A stretch of DNA of 64,000 nucleotides from Budorcas taxicolor (GCF_023091745.1 NC_068935.1:19947775-20011774), one strand, 5' to 3'. Positions 22,683 to 34,884 are shown, numbered from the stretch's first letter. The notes: a model not told the origin generated them from the letters alone. Made by a program: numbers and translations.

Positions 22683-24065
22683 GAGATGTCAAATTAAAAT
22701 AATATTCACTAGTTCCAATGGTCTGGGTGTACCGAAGGCTAGATTTGTTAGTATTATATGACAACGAAGACAAATTCCAACTCTGTAATGTAATGTGAAT
22801 GTGTCCTCCTCAATCTAGAAGGTGGGGCACTGAGATACTAACAAAATTTTAGACAAACAAGAGTCAGATTTTCTGACCTCTACTTATGTAAATAATATCT
22901 AAAAGCAGGCATGTTAGGATCCAAAGATAGATGAGCTGCCAAAATGCCGACCATTTGTCTATAATGAGGAATAGCATCTAGGTACATCTACACCATATTT
23001 AAAATGTATAAGAGACTTAAGTTTGCTAAAAATCATTGAATGATATACTTGAAATGGGTGAAGTATATGATATGCAAAATATGCCTAAATAATGTTATTA
23101 AAATACCCAGGATACTGAGAAAAATCATATTTTTCAAATATGGAGCTTAGAAAATATACAGATATGAAATAAAGTCAATTATAGTCATAAGAAAAGGCAG
23201 TCTGTTAGGCATTATAGATATTTAATTCAAACAGATGTCTTACACAGTTGCATTTTAATGTAGGTGAAGCATGCCACTAGAAATAAATTTATTAATGAAA
23301 TGTCAGTTGCAATTACAACTCTAATTATTTAGGAATAAAATTTTTTCAACAATTTTTTTTTTCTTTTTCTGGAACTTTTCCTATGGTGCATATTTTCAGA
23401 AATTTGCAACTCATATAACCGACTCATCAATGACTTTCACCTTGACCACAGATTTATTTGTATGGAAAAACACAACACTATTTGCTAAGTATATGCAATA
23501 TCTTCCACCTAATTAGTACCTCAGGGCAGGTTGTTTATAAACAGAAAAGAATAAGGGACATGTTAAATATCCCTAGCAGTACTCTCTGCGTACTATCAGC
23601 TTTAGAAATAGAGAAGACAGTTTGTATTTTAAGCTACCAAACTGCCATTAAGTACAAGGAATCCAACTAGAATAACAGTATGATTCATGGGGAAATAATG
23701 CTCTCTGCAGCTTTATACACTGGAGAAATGAACAGTTTCCTTTAGTTTCAAATTAGAAATATGTTTAGAGGGCAACATGGAAATAGATACTATTATTTCT
23801 GTTTTTAATATTAATTTAAAAAAGAATGCTAGTAAAAATGTTTCACACTTGATACTAAATATATCTCAGCTTTGCACATCCCCACCTTCCTACAGTCACT
23901 GCCAAGTGACAACCTAGTATCCATTTACTGGGGTCACTGTAGAAATCAGCCATTAATCAGGGAGCATTTGGCTCAAGGGACCTGTAATGGGTTGCAGAGG
24001 ATTGCACATCATGCTTCACATGCAGATGAGGTTGCCATCTGGTGGATTTTCTCTAACCAAAAGCT
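22683..24065. other. Intergenic; possible old L1 3' end at 23010-23105
   Basis: Mostly unique DNA. 'atcattgaatgatatacttg' and 'aaatgggtgaagtatatgat' resemble the terminal words of old L1 3' UTRs ('tgaattgtacacttaaa', 'atgggtgaattgtatgg'). Nothing else is recognised. Confidence 0.4.
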
Positions 24066-24078
24066 AACAACATTTATA

Positions 24079-24346
24079 CTGCTACTGCTGTCACTTCAGT
24101 TGTGTCTGACTGTGCGACCCCATAGACGGCAGCCCACCAGGCTCCCCCGTCCCTGGGATTCTCCAGGCAAGAACACTGGAGTGGGTTGCCATTTCCTTCT
24201 CCAATGCATGAAAGTGAAAAGTGAAAGTGAAGTCGCTCAGTTGTGTCAGACTCTTAGTGACCCCATGGACTGTAGCCTACCAGGCTCCTCTGTTCATGGG
24301 GTTTTCCAGGCAAGAGTACTGGAGTGGGGTGCTATTGCCTTCTCCA
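24079..24346 (-). repeat. Bov-A2 SINE (two Bov-A units)
   Basis: The structure equals the 18546-18813 copy. Perfect 13-bp duplications aacaacatttata at 24066-24078 and 24347-24359 bound it. A 162-residue open frame crosses it and is entirely SINE-derived in its second half. Confidence 0.95.
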
Positions 24347-24559
24347 AACAACATTTATAGATAAAGCAAAATAATCCTTTTCTAGGTGGGAAAAGCTGCT
24401 GCTTTTAGAAAACATCTGATTTCTTTTGACATTTATTAAATGCCCATTATGTGATTTGCTCTGAATGGGTGCCAGTTTTTTATAACTTAAATATGAGGAA
24501 GAAATACCTCATATTTATATTATATTATAGTATATTAAAACTTTGGATTTAAAATGTAA

Positions 24560-25475
24560 ACAATGTGGGATGGAAAAAGATTCCATGCAAAGAGTAACCA
24601 AAAGAGAGCAAGACTGGCTACATTCATATCAGATAAAATAGACTTTCAATCAAAGTCTGTCACAAGATACAAGAAGGTCACTGTATATTGATAAAGGGAT
24701 CAGTTCAGAAATGGCAATCCAATAATAGTAGGGGAGTTTAATACCCCACTTGCAACACTGTATAGATCATATAAATAGAAAATTAATAATGAAAGAGCAG
24801 ATCTGAATAATACTATGGACTAAATGGATCTAACAGACATACAAAACATTGTATCCGATAACACCAAAATATACATTCTTCTCAAGCACACACGGAACAT
24901 TTTCCAGGATACATCATATGTTGGGCCACAAAGCAAGCCTTACCAAGTTTAAGAAGACTGAAATCCCATCAAGCATCTTTTGCAATCACTAAGGCATAAA
25001 ACTAGAAATCAATAAAAAGAGGAAAACTGAAAAATTCACAAATATGTGGAAATTAAATAACATACTCTTGAACAACCAATGAATCAAAGAAGAAATCAAA
25101 GGGGAAATCAGAAGGCATCCTGAGATAAATGAAAACAAAAACACAACATACCAAAATAAATGGAATGTAGCAAAAGCAGTTCTAAGGGTGAAGTTTAAAA
25201 CAATAAATGCCTACATTAAGAAAAAAAAAAAAGATCTCAAGTAAACAACCTAACTTTACACCTTTAGGAAATCAGAAAAAGAACAAATTGAGCCCAAAAT
25301 TAGTAGAAGGAAGGAAATAATAAAAATTAGGAGAGAAATAAGAGACTAGAATGACAATATCAAGAAATCAATAAAACTAAGAGTTGGTTTTTTGAAAAGA
25401 TAAACAAAATTTAACAACCTTTAACTAGACTAACCAAAAATAAAAGAGAAAGGACTCAAAAAGTAATAAATGTGG
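24560..25475 (+). repeat. Old L1 ORF2 fragment
   Basis: 'gggatggaaaaagattccat', 'gcaatccaataatagtaggg', 'acattttccaggatacatca' and 'gcaaaagcagttctaagggt' follow L1 ORF2 order through the endonuclease domain and linker. It has many stops and is truncated at both ends. Confidence 0.8.
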
Positions 25476-25833
25476 TTTTTTAATTTAGCAGACTCTTGCT
25501 AAACAAAATATTATATTAATAAAAAAAATATCTAGAAGTAATTTCTGTGACATCTCATTGGTTCCGTTTTAAATGTCAAAGTGACTTCTGATATTAAGTG
25601 TATCTTTACCTAACAGCCTTACTATGAGGATTCAGGAGAAGATACATGGCAGAACTATGAATGGTTCTTTCTCTAATTTACTCTAATACAAAATGGCTGT
25701 TGATTCAGATATCATCACCTAATGTTTCTACTTTTACTCTTCTCTTCTTCTTTTCCCTAATGAAACTACCCAAAAGTCATTTCCCATGTATTGATATATA
25801 AAATCTATCCCTCAGAAGGTGTGACAGTTACTT
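25476..25833. other. Unique sequence
   Basis: Nothing is recognised. Confidence 0.4.
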
Positions 25834-25850
25834 AAAAGAATGTGTTATGA

Positions 25851-26394
25851 TTATAATAGCCAGGACATGGAAACAACCTAGATGTCCATCAGCAGATGAA
25901 TGGATAAGAAAGCTGTGGTACATATACACAATGGAGTATTACTCAGCCGTTAAAAAGAATTCATTTGAATCAGTTCTGATGAGATGGACGAAACTGGAGT
26001 CGATTATACAGAGTGAAGTAAGCCAGAAAGAAAAACACCAATACAGTATACTAACACATATATATGGAATTTAGAAAGATGGCAATGACGACCCTGTATG
26101 CAAGACAGGAAAAAAGACGCAGCTGTCTATAACGGACTTTTGGACTCAGAGGGAGAGGGAGAGGGTGGGATGATATGGGAGAATGGCATTCTATCATGTA
26201 TACTATCATGTAAGAATTGAATCGCTAGTCTATGTCTGACGCAGGATACAGCATGCTTGGGGCTGGTGCATGGGGATGACCCACAGAGATGTTATGGGGA
26301 GGGAGGTGGGAGGGGGGTTCATGTTTGGGAACACATGTAAGAATTAAAGATTTTAAAATTAAAAAAAATAAAAATAAAAATAAAAATAAAAAAA
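25851..26394 (+). mobile_element. L1_BT-type LINE, 3' end, young
   Basis: The 5'-truncated copy carries the C-terminus of ORF2 (open frame 25847-26074, residues TMEYYSAVKKNSF), a G-rich 3' UTR ('gggagggaggtgggaggggg') and an A-rich tail with (TAAAA)n. Target duplications aaaagaatgtgttatga at 25834-25850 and 26395-26411 are perfect. The intact duplication and frame mark a recent insertion. Confidence 0.95.
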
Positions 26395-26539
26395 AAAAGA
26401 ATGTGTTATGAAACCACAATTACTTCTTCCATTTTTACACAAAGGCTAGTTAGCTAACTAAATTCTCTCTCATGGCCATTAGTCAGCTATTTCACAACTA
26501 CTTATTATTTATTGATCATAAAGGAGAACAGGTGAAAAA

Positions 26540-26700
26540 GAGCATGGGCTTTGGAGTTGGATCTGGATTAAAATCTTCTGTTTGCTGAGACTCATTTCTC
26601 AGCTGTAAGAAAATTAAGTGGGGGAAATGACACTAGAGGAATAGTACTAGGTTGTTTTACGTAAAAGAGCACCTAACAAGTAGATTTTTAATACATCTCA
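26540..26700 (+). repeat. MIR-like SINE relic
   Basis: 'agcatgggctttggagttgg', then a degraded core, then 'gaatagtactaggttg' and 'aagagcacctaacaag' fit the MIR order. The central conserved core is poor. Confidence 0.45.
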
Positions 26701-27346
26701 GTAAATATGAGAAATGGGTATTTTTTGTCAGTTGTTAATGTTGTTGTTGTATGTGTGTTTTACTGAAGTCCTATTTACTTTTCCATCCTGAATGTTTTCT
26801 ATTAACATGACTATGTCTGTATGAAATGCCCCACATCAAAGTTAGTTTAAAAAATAAATCAGCAAGCAAATACATAATATGTAGATACATAAATATATCA
26901 ATACAAATTTAATACAAATGTAGTGACTACTCTTGGAAATGTGACATCGCCACTGCAGATGGGATGTTATGTGAAAGGGTATTTGTGACTTTGGATAAAA
27001 TTACTTTTACAGTAAGATGATGCATGTAGTTTTGTATGTAGAAGTGAGGATGATGAGCTCTGGAAAACAGATGACAAGAATAGGCTCTGGTGATGCAGAT
27101 ACTAATGTTGAAAACACATGTGAAAAATCAGGTATTCCATGAAATAGGGGAGAAAAGCAATACAGCTAAATTAATGTATTTAATTTAGAACTTAAATAGA
27201 ACTTATTTTACTAAATTTAAAATGTAAATGACCTAAATAGATATTCAATTCATTCATTTATATTTCTAAACTTTTTTACAAACCAGTTGACAAGAAAACC
27301 TTTTTGGTATCTTCTTATTGAGGTCTCCTTATATTTGAGGATCTAT
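26701..27346. other. Intergenic, nothing recognised
   Basis: AT-rich. No feature is supported. Confidence 0.4.
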
Positions 27347-27357
27347 AACACATGCTG

Positions 27358-27624
27358 CAGAGAAGGTGATGGCACCCCACTCCAGCACTTTTGCCTGGAA
27401 AATCTCACGGACAGAGGAGCCTGGTAGGCTGCAGTCCATGGGGTCATGAAGAGTCGGATACGACTGAGCGACTTCACTTTCACTTTTCACTTTCATGCAT
27501 TGGAGAAGGAAATGGCAACCCACTCCAGTGTTCTTGCCTGGAGAATCCCAGGGACGGGGGAGCCTGGTGGGCTGCCGTCTATGGGGTCGCAGAGAGTCGG
27601 ACACGACTGAAGCGACTTAGCAGC
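27358..27624 (+). repeat. Bov-A2 SINE (two Bov-A units)
   Basis: The sense-oriented element runs from 'cagagaaggtgatggcaccc' to 'gcgacttagcagc'. Perfect 11-bp duplications aacacatgctg lie at 27347-27357 and 27625-27635. Confidence 0.95.
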
Positions 27625-27755
27625 AACACATGCTGATGACTATATAATCTGTATCTCTAACCTAACCTTTCCTCTTGAACTTCAGACTCAGATACCTAAA
27701 TATCTCCTAGACAGCTCTACTAGCATGTTCCACAAAAGAGACAGAAAACCAAATT

Positions 27756-27948
27756 ATTAAGAGTGTACACTAGGGGTTAAACAGACTGGGTCCAACTCCT
27801 GATTCTATCATTTATCAGCTGTGTAACTTTAGACAAGTTATTTCTCTGATCTTCAGTTTCTTCATTTGTAAAATGGGGATAAAAATAGTACTGATCTTAC
27901 AGGATTATTGTGAAAATTAAATGAAATATATACCTAATGCACTTGGCT
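27756..27948 (+). repeat. MIR SINE
   Basis: This is a clear MIR core: 'atcagctgtgtaactttaga', 'cttcagtttcttcatttgta', 'aaatggggataaaaatagta', 'attgtgaaaattaaatgaaa'. A Bov-A2 element is inserted at its 3' end. Confidence 0.88.
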
Positions 27949-27959
27949 GAATGGACTCT

Positions 27960-28132
27960 GCTGCTGCTAAGTCACTTCAGTCGTGTCCGACGCTGTGTGA
28001 CCCCATGGACGGCAGCCCACCAGACTCCCCCGTCCCTGGGATTCTCCAGGCAAGAACACTGGAGTGGGTTGCCATTTCCTTCTCCAATTTTCCAGGCAAG
28101 AGTACTGGAGTGGGGTGCCATTGCCTTCTCCG
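27960..28132 (-). repeat. Bov-A2 SINE with internal deletion
   Basis: It has a first unit and then only the terminal ~45 bases of the second unit, joined at 'ttctccaattttccaggcaa'. The linker and start of the second unit are missing. Perfect 11-bp duplications gaatggactct at 27949-27959 and 28133-28143 mean that it inserted in this form or lost the middle later. Confidence 0.93.
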
Positions 28133-28143
28133 GAATGGACTCT

Positions 28144-30392
28144 AATAAACAATAAGTTACACATTCCATTATAAGAAACACATGCATATATCTCCCTGAA
28201 ACCAGTTATTTTTCTGAAGCGTGCCTTAGCTGGCAGCTCTTTTTCTAGACTTGTTCTACCTGAACTGGTTTTAATGATGTTTTGCAGTGATTGTCAAAGG
28301 TTAGCATATATGAATGGTACACAAAGAAACATATATATGGAATGTCACCTACAAATTCATTACATTGCAAGTTGGCAAAACAGAAAAAATAAAAATATTT
28401 TGCATCATTCATGTAGTATTTGTCACATAATATCATATAGAGTATAGCAGGTATTTTGTATATGCTTTACCTTCAACACTAGATTATGAGCAGCTTGAAC
28501 AACATTTTAGGCATTTTCATATCCTTTCTCCTGTAATGCTAATCACAATGCCTTGCAGAGAATATATTCAATAGATACCAATCAAATAAGACAAATTTAC
28601 CTTGTCTTTTTTTTTTAAGACAAATTTTCCAATCTTAAACAATTGGAAGGCTGAAATATATTTTACTAATCACTGGAAGAATTATTTAAATTCTCATTTC
28701 TTCATATTACTTCCTTTATTCCTAAACCAATTTTATACATGTTCTTGACCCATGCATTCTTAGTAGCTTGTTTGACTGAATGTGTATTAATCATCACAGG
28801 TTGCTATTTTGTAAAGGTTTGATCACTTGGAAATATCAGCCATATTGCTTTAAAAATGTTTAAAAATTATAGAAATGCCTTGATGGGTTTCTCTTTCTTT
28901 TTTCTCATTTTTATTCCATATTCTCTCTTATGAAATACTTGATGGTATATTTTGCAAAACAGTGAACTATTGCAATCAAAACTCCTGCTTGAAGTTCCAA
29001 ATCATTAACCTTCAAATTCAAGTACCTAAGATGAATCACTTAATATCAACACACTCAAAGAATAGCAAAAAGCAAGGATAGAGTACAAAATTATGCTAGG
29101 AATACAACTAAGTCTACAGCAGTACTTGAGAAAAAGAGGGATGGGATAGGGAAAGGAAATGAGAATGTTGACCATTTGGTGGCATTCTTTCCCCTCTCCT
29201 CCTCCTTACAGACTTATCCTTCCTTTTTTTACTGTTTAAATTCACAGGTCAAATAATCACTAACCATTTATTATGAAATAATTCACAAAGTTTTTAGCAT
29301 AGTTACTGACATACAGTAAACACTCAAAGGTTAATAAATATTAGTGACTAGTATTATTACTGTGTACAAGCCCATTTCTTTGCTCTTACCCTGACCTCTT
29401 TTCCCAAATGTACATATAGGCAGGTGTGTGGTCAGGGTCGAAATAGAGGAGGATCAGACATATTTTGATTTTTAATACTTAAGGTTTGTCTGAATGAATT
29501 TTTTAAAATAGTGTCTTGAATTCACCCACTTCATGAAATCAACACTAAAATGCCTGTTCAGTCTCTCAAATCAGGAGTCTTCTCCAACAAGGAACTAAAT
29601 GACATGCTTCTCAAGATTCCTCAATGAGGGCAATTTATGTCTAAATGTAATTTTTCATAAAAATGCGTTCTGTATCCAAAAAACACTAGAAAAGCACATA
29701 TAACTTATATTTGTGTATCCAGTTAAATTACCTATAATTTTAAGTATTTGAAAGTTAATATAATTCAGTTTTCTGTAGTAACAGACTTTTCCAGTACAGT
29801 AAATAGTCATATATATGACTTACATATTATAGAACTGCTTATTTCATGTTTCTCTGAAACAGATTTTCTTTTTGCCAGTGGGCTTCTCAGTCTCCCATCT
29901 TTAATGTTATTAGCTTGGATGGCATTATTTCTCCATATAGAGTGTGCTATAAGACTTCCAGTTAAACCAGGAAGATTAGAAACATCATTTATCTCTGCTG
30001 CTGCATGAAGCTCCACTGAAGTGACAATAAAGGAATTTTTTTAAGGTATAAATAGAGAAGGATGAAGAGAACAGGAGAGGAGAAAACAGCAGACAAGTGA
30101 AGTCAACAAAATTTTGGAAGCTGGAGAGCAACAGATGAGATGACTGTTAAGCTTACTTAAACTGGAAAAGCTGAAACCTAAGGTTGATGGTGACAGGTTC
30201 AGTTTTTAATTTAAAGTTACTGGATATCTCTGAGGTAGTTTGAAGGGAGAGCTAAAAAGAAGAGGATTGATCAAAAGTATGTATAAGAAAAAAATTAGAT
30301 CCTCAAAGTTCCTTATCAATTTCAACAAAAGATTCAAGAGTTAATACAATATTCTTTTTCACTGTGTGGAGGGTCAGGTGTTTCTTGTTGTT
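28144..30392. other. Intergenic, nothing recognised
   Basis: More than 2 kb of AT-rich DNA without a repeat that I can name. Open frames at 29748-30008 and on the other strand at 29807-30016 have no recognisable features. Confidence 0.4.
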
Positions 30393-30398
30393 AAGGAA

Positions 30399-30692
30399 GC
30401 TGGCAATGACGACCCTGTATGCAAGACCGGAAAAAAGGCACAGATGTGTATAACGGACTTTTGGACTCAGAGGGAGAGGGAGAGGGTGGGATGATTTGCG
30501 AGAATGGCATTCTAACATGTATACTATCATGTAAGAATTGAATCGCCAGTTTATGTCTGACGCAGGATACAGCATGCTTGGGGCTGGTGCATGGGGATGA
30601 CCCACAGAGATGTTATGGGGAGGGAGGTGGGAGGGGGGTTCATGTTTGGGAATGCATGTAAGAATTAAAGATTTTAAAATTTTAAAAAAAAA
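30399..30692 (+). mobile_element. L1_BT-type LINE, extreme 3' end
   Basis: The copy contains only the 3' UTR and A-rich tail. It aligns base for base with 26081-26365, with about a dozen differences by eye. A short duplication, aaggaa, flanks it (near 30393 and after the tail). Confidence 0.93.
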
Positions 30693-31360
30693 TAAAAAAA
30701 AGGAACCTTGTTTGTTGATTTAGTTGAAAGTAAAACAATGGTTTAGGTTGAAAAAAAGAGTCAAGTTTTATTTTCTATAGTGCTTGAAACATCTTTCCAG
30801 AAAAGAAGCTCTAGTGTTGAAAACAATAAGCATAGCTGATGGCTGGATTTTGAAGTTTAATGAAAATGGGGATTGAGTGTCAATTCAATAAATTTTAAGA
30901 CTGCCCTCTGTCACCTTTCTGCTGGTTGGTTTCTAAGATACTATCAGTTGGGGAGATAGGAGGATTCTGGAGAAGCTAATACAAGTATAAAGCCCTACAG
31001 ACACTGATATTTGGGGTCTCCCATTAAAAAGACTGAATTTCTTCCCAGTTACTACACAGTGAAGTCCCAACAATGAAGACAGAACTTCTTTTTTGTGCAT
31101 CATTCTTAAATATTTAAGGCTGTCTAAGTTCCTAGATATTTGAATAAAGTTTCTAAAATGCAAGACAGAGATCAGAACAACAGCAGCAGCAGTAAGGTCA
31201 AAGAGAAAAGAAACATAAAAAAACCTATTAATAATATCTTCAGAGAAATGAAATGATACTAAATTCAAGATAAAAGAACAGTATGCTATAAAAAGTGAAC
31301 TTTAAATGAACAAGAAAGAGCTCTTAGGAATTCAAAATCTTATAAAAGTGAAGGGGAACC
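30693..31360. other. Unique sequence
   Basis: No supported feature is seen. An open frame on the minus strand (30933-31268) has no recognisable domain. Confidence 0.4.
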
Positions 31361-31683
31361 TCTTGATGAGGGTGAAAGCAGAGAGTGAAAAAGTGACTTG
31401 AAACTCAACATTCAAAAAACTAAGATCATGGCATCCCGTCCCATCACTCCTCAGCAAATAGATGGGGAAAAAGTGGAAGGAGTGACAGATTTTATTTTCT
31501 TGGACTCTAAAGACACTGTGGACATCACTGCAGCCATGAAATTAATAGAAGCTTGCTCCTTGGAACAAAAGTTATGACAAACCTAGACAACATATTAAAA
31601 AGCAGAGACATCACTTTGCTGAGAAAGGTCTATATAGTCAAAGCTATGGTTTTTCCAATAGTCATGTTATGAATGTGAGAGTT
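31361..31683 (+). mobile_element. BovB LINE internal fragment, old
   Basis: It starts in the RT-thumb region ('gagagtgaaaaagtgacttg', 'actaagatcatggcatcccg') and stops at 'atgttatgaatgtgagagtt'. It lacks the 3' end. It is visibly more diverged than the other BovB copies, with frameshifts. A LINE fragment missing its 3' end implies a later deletion or recombination at about 31,683. Confidence 0.88.
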
Positions 31684-31975
31684 CCCTCAGTCTTCTCCTG
31701 GTTGGCTCCTTATCTTTTGAGCCTCAGCTTAAATGTCGGTTCTGCAGAGAAGCTTTCTCTGACCATTGACTCTAAAATAAATTCCCATGCCACCCCAACC
31801 CCCGTTATTCTCTCCTGCATTGCTCAGTCCTTTATTGCTCTTTATCACCACATATTTGCAAATATCTTTGTGTGTTTTCACTAGACTCTAAGCTGTCTAG
31901 TCTATCTGTGTGTAGCAGATATATATATTGATTGTATATATTAAGTGCTCAATGAATAGTTTTGAATTAATTTGT
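31684..31975 (+). repeat. L2 LINE 3' end
   Basis: 'gcctcagcttaaatgtcggt', 'gagaagctttctctgaccat', 'ctagactctaagctgtctag' and 'attaagtgctcaatgaatag' match the L2 3' end in order. It directly abuts the BovB fragment. Confidence 0.82.
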
Positions 31976-33089
31976 TTTTATTAAGCAATCTAACCATGAC
32001 TCTGATATTTATAAAAAATGGTATGTTATATTCCATAGTTTTTGCTATGTTAGCAAAAATTAGATAAAGAGAAATAAGTAAAAACAAATTAACTAAAACA
32101 ACTCAGATCTTTTAGAAAACTTGCATTCTTGAAAAACATCTAAGTCTTAACAGCTTTTGATTCATCTAAGCACTAGCCTTCTATCAGATAATGGATTTAA
32201 GCAATGTCTGGAATTATGTTTTATTCAGTAGAGTCTCCTTTAATCAAGCATTTTATCATTTATAGTTAGGCTGATTATGATAATTTTACACAACAGGGCT
32301 TAATTAACATCACTGATCCATACAGGAAGCATATACTCATATAATCAGGATCATATAAATGATTTTTCCTTCTTCCAAAAATAGTTGGTAATAAGATATA
32401 TAAATTAGTCTCATAGTCATAATAATAGAATTAAATCCTTCATTTAGGTGACTTGTTTCATACTCAATTGGATTTTACCTAAAGAAAGCATTTCATGGTT
32501 TCTGATCTTTGTCTTTGTAGCCTAGGAAGGAATGTGAAGTAAAAACCACAAAGGTTCATTTTAATTATTTAAGTAATATTGTAGCTTTGATATGATTTGT
32601 AGTGTAATTTTTTATAAGCAGCAATTTCATGTACAGATAGGGTTTGGAAAAGTCTTACAATTTAAGTCTGATAAAAAAGAGATCAGATGTGTAATTTGTC
32701 TAACACATTGCTTGTCACATTAAGTGTGCTCAATAAAAATTAGTTTTGTCCCTGCCTGTGATAACTCAAGTAGTGGTGCAGCCAACTCTCACTCATTACA
32801 GTTCATTAAAACCTCAATTTTATACCTGTATAGTGGTTTTATTTTAAAATTTAAGCCAAAGACTTTCATCTGATTTATTTGAAATCATTGTTTCTGCTTC
32901 TTCGTATTTTCTTTCATATCCTTTTTTGGGTATCCTTTTGAATCTTGATTTTATAGCCCTCTTGTATATTCTTGGGTAAATGAAGTACTTCATTTTATTC
33001 AATAGGATCTTGAAGAAATTAGGAAGTCTAGTTGGAATTTTAAAAACATGGCTGAAATAAAAATATCTATTAATAAACTGTCGAGGAGG
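31976..33089. other. Intergenic, nothing recognised
   Basis: AT-rich and without coding signal. Confidence 0.4.
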
Positions 33090-33510
33090 AAAAAAATCTT
33101 CTTTGTCCCTCTACGTTTCTCCAGCTGGGGCCGTGTAAATTAGACTGACAAAAGACAGATTAACAAGAGAAAAACAAACAGAAGTTTATTAACCTGTTTA
33201 TCAGGTACATGCTCCATATATTCAATAATGAGTAACTGAAAGGGATGGTTAGAGTTTGACATTATATAGCAGTTTTGAATAAAAACAAATTCTTATAGAA
33301 GTGACAAGATGAAGGAAAAGGATTTTGAGTTTTTGGGGTGACAAATTAGGAGAAGGTAAATATATGGGGAAACTAAGGGACCATAAAAGCTAATTAGTAA
33401 AGCTTGTTATATAGGTTCCTCTGATGTTGACTTCAGGCTGTAAGGGTCTATACTTGTCTCTGATGGTTAACTTCTGTCCATCCTGTTACAGAGGGGAGGT
33501 GGACACCTTT
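33090..33510 (-). repeat. LTR-like interspersed repeat, second copy
   Basis: It shares 'gacagattaacaagaga' and 'gtttatta' with the copy at 2245-2456, with similar flanking words ('ggccgtgtaaattagactga'). A BovB is inserted at its right edge. The family is unidentified. Confidence 0.45.
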
Positions 33511-33515
33511 ACAAC

Positions 33516-34110
33516 TCAGTTCAGTTCAGTTTAGTCGCTCAGTTGTATCCGACTCTTTGCGACCCCGTGGACTGCAGCACGCCAGGCCTCCCTGTCCATC
33601 ACCAACTCCCGGAGTTTACTCAAACTCATGTCCATTGAGTCGGTGATGCCATCCAACCATGTCATCCTCTGTTGTCTCCTTCTCTTCCTGCCCTCAATCT
33701 TTCCCAGCATCAGGATCTTTTCAAATGAGTCAGCTGTTTGCATCAGGTGGTCAAAGTATTGGAGTTTCAGCTTCAACATCAGTCCTTCCAATGATTATTC
33801 AGAACTGACTTCTTTAGGATGGACTGGCTGGATCTCCCTGCAGTCCAAGGGACTCTCAAGAGTCTTCTCCAACACGACAGTTCAAAAGCATCAATTCGTT
33901 AGCACTCAGCTTTCTTTATAGTCCAACTCTCACATCCATACATAACTACTGCAAAAACCATAGCCTTGACTAGATGGGTTCGCAGAGTCGGACACAACTG
34001 AGCAACTAAACTGAACTGACTAGATGGAACTTTGTCGGCAAAGTAATGTCTCTGCTTTTTAATATGCTGTCTAGGTTGGTCATAACTTTCCTTCCAAGGA
34101 GTAATTATCT
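33516..34110 (-). mobile_element. BovB LINE 3' portion
   Basis: Antisense BovB from 'tcagttcagttcagtttagt' to 'ccttccaaggagtaatta'. A short shared word, tttacaa, at both edges may be the target duplication. The copy is interrupted by a tiny second insertion at 33978-34017. Confidence 0.92.
33978..34017 (+). mobile_element. 40-base BovB 3'-end micro-insertion
   Basis: The 40 bases ('gttcgcagagtcggacacaa' through 'ctaaactgaact') are the sense-strand extreme 3' end of BovB. They lie inside an antisense BovB body and are bounded by perfect 10-bp direct repeats gactagatgg at 33968-33977 and 34018-34027. Without the insert and one repeat, the host BovB reads through continuously. Confidence 0.9.
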
Positions 34111-34884
34111 TTTACAAGTACTTTTAGGCAAATACGGTAGGGCAGAGTTTTTCCTGTATCTCCCTCTTCTCAATTACCTTCAGCTCAAAATAATTTTTAT
34201 GTCAAAGTACCATATTTGCAGTAGCATATGTTGCTACTCTTTAAACCATTTTCTCTACAGTTCTCCAAAAATCGACTCTATTATAGTTCTTTGATTTGAC
34301 CAGTGTAGACAAGAAATAATTATTTTTGTGTCCCTAACAGTAAGAAAATTACCACCAATAATATTTGGAAGGAGGAGAAACAAAGGGAGAGTCAAGTTTT
34401 GGCAAATTTTCAAGAACACATTGGATCCACAAAGCATGTCTCAGCTTTGATAAAAGACACTTAATTTAATAATAAAGGATATATAGAAATTTTGGATGAA
34501 TGATGAAAAATTAAGGAAATAAATCTAAGCACAACAGGTAGTTTAAGGATTCTATAACATGCAGTACTTAGATTAAGAAGAAACATTGCTGGTTTATCAG
34601 ACTTTAAGATCATGTTGCTGTTATTTCTTTATATTATAAAACAGATATCATTACTGTAGGCTCATCTCTAAAGGATAAGTCACTGTAGTGTGCCTTGGCA
34701 AGCATCTGTAGACTTAGATTCAATCCACTGCTAGTATTATTAGCCCTGCTACTGGGGAAAGAATCACAATCTATTTGAATCTTTGTTTCCTGTCCATAAA
34801 ATAAAAAGAACGGATTCCATGGTTTCTTAATTCTAAAAGTGCACAAGCCTTTGATCAGTCTATGAACAAATTCATCTATTGTTG
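34111..34884. other. Unique sequence
   Basis: No supported feature is seen. Confidence 0.4.

Noticed and set aside
23872..24360. 162-residue open frame
   Set aside because: The second half is entirely a Bov-A2 SINE bounded by target duplications, and the first half has no recognisable features.
26225..26419. Phe/Leu-rich 64-residue minus-strand frame
   Set aside because: It is the antisense of an A-rich L1_BT tail, so the hydrophobic run is an artefact of poly(T).
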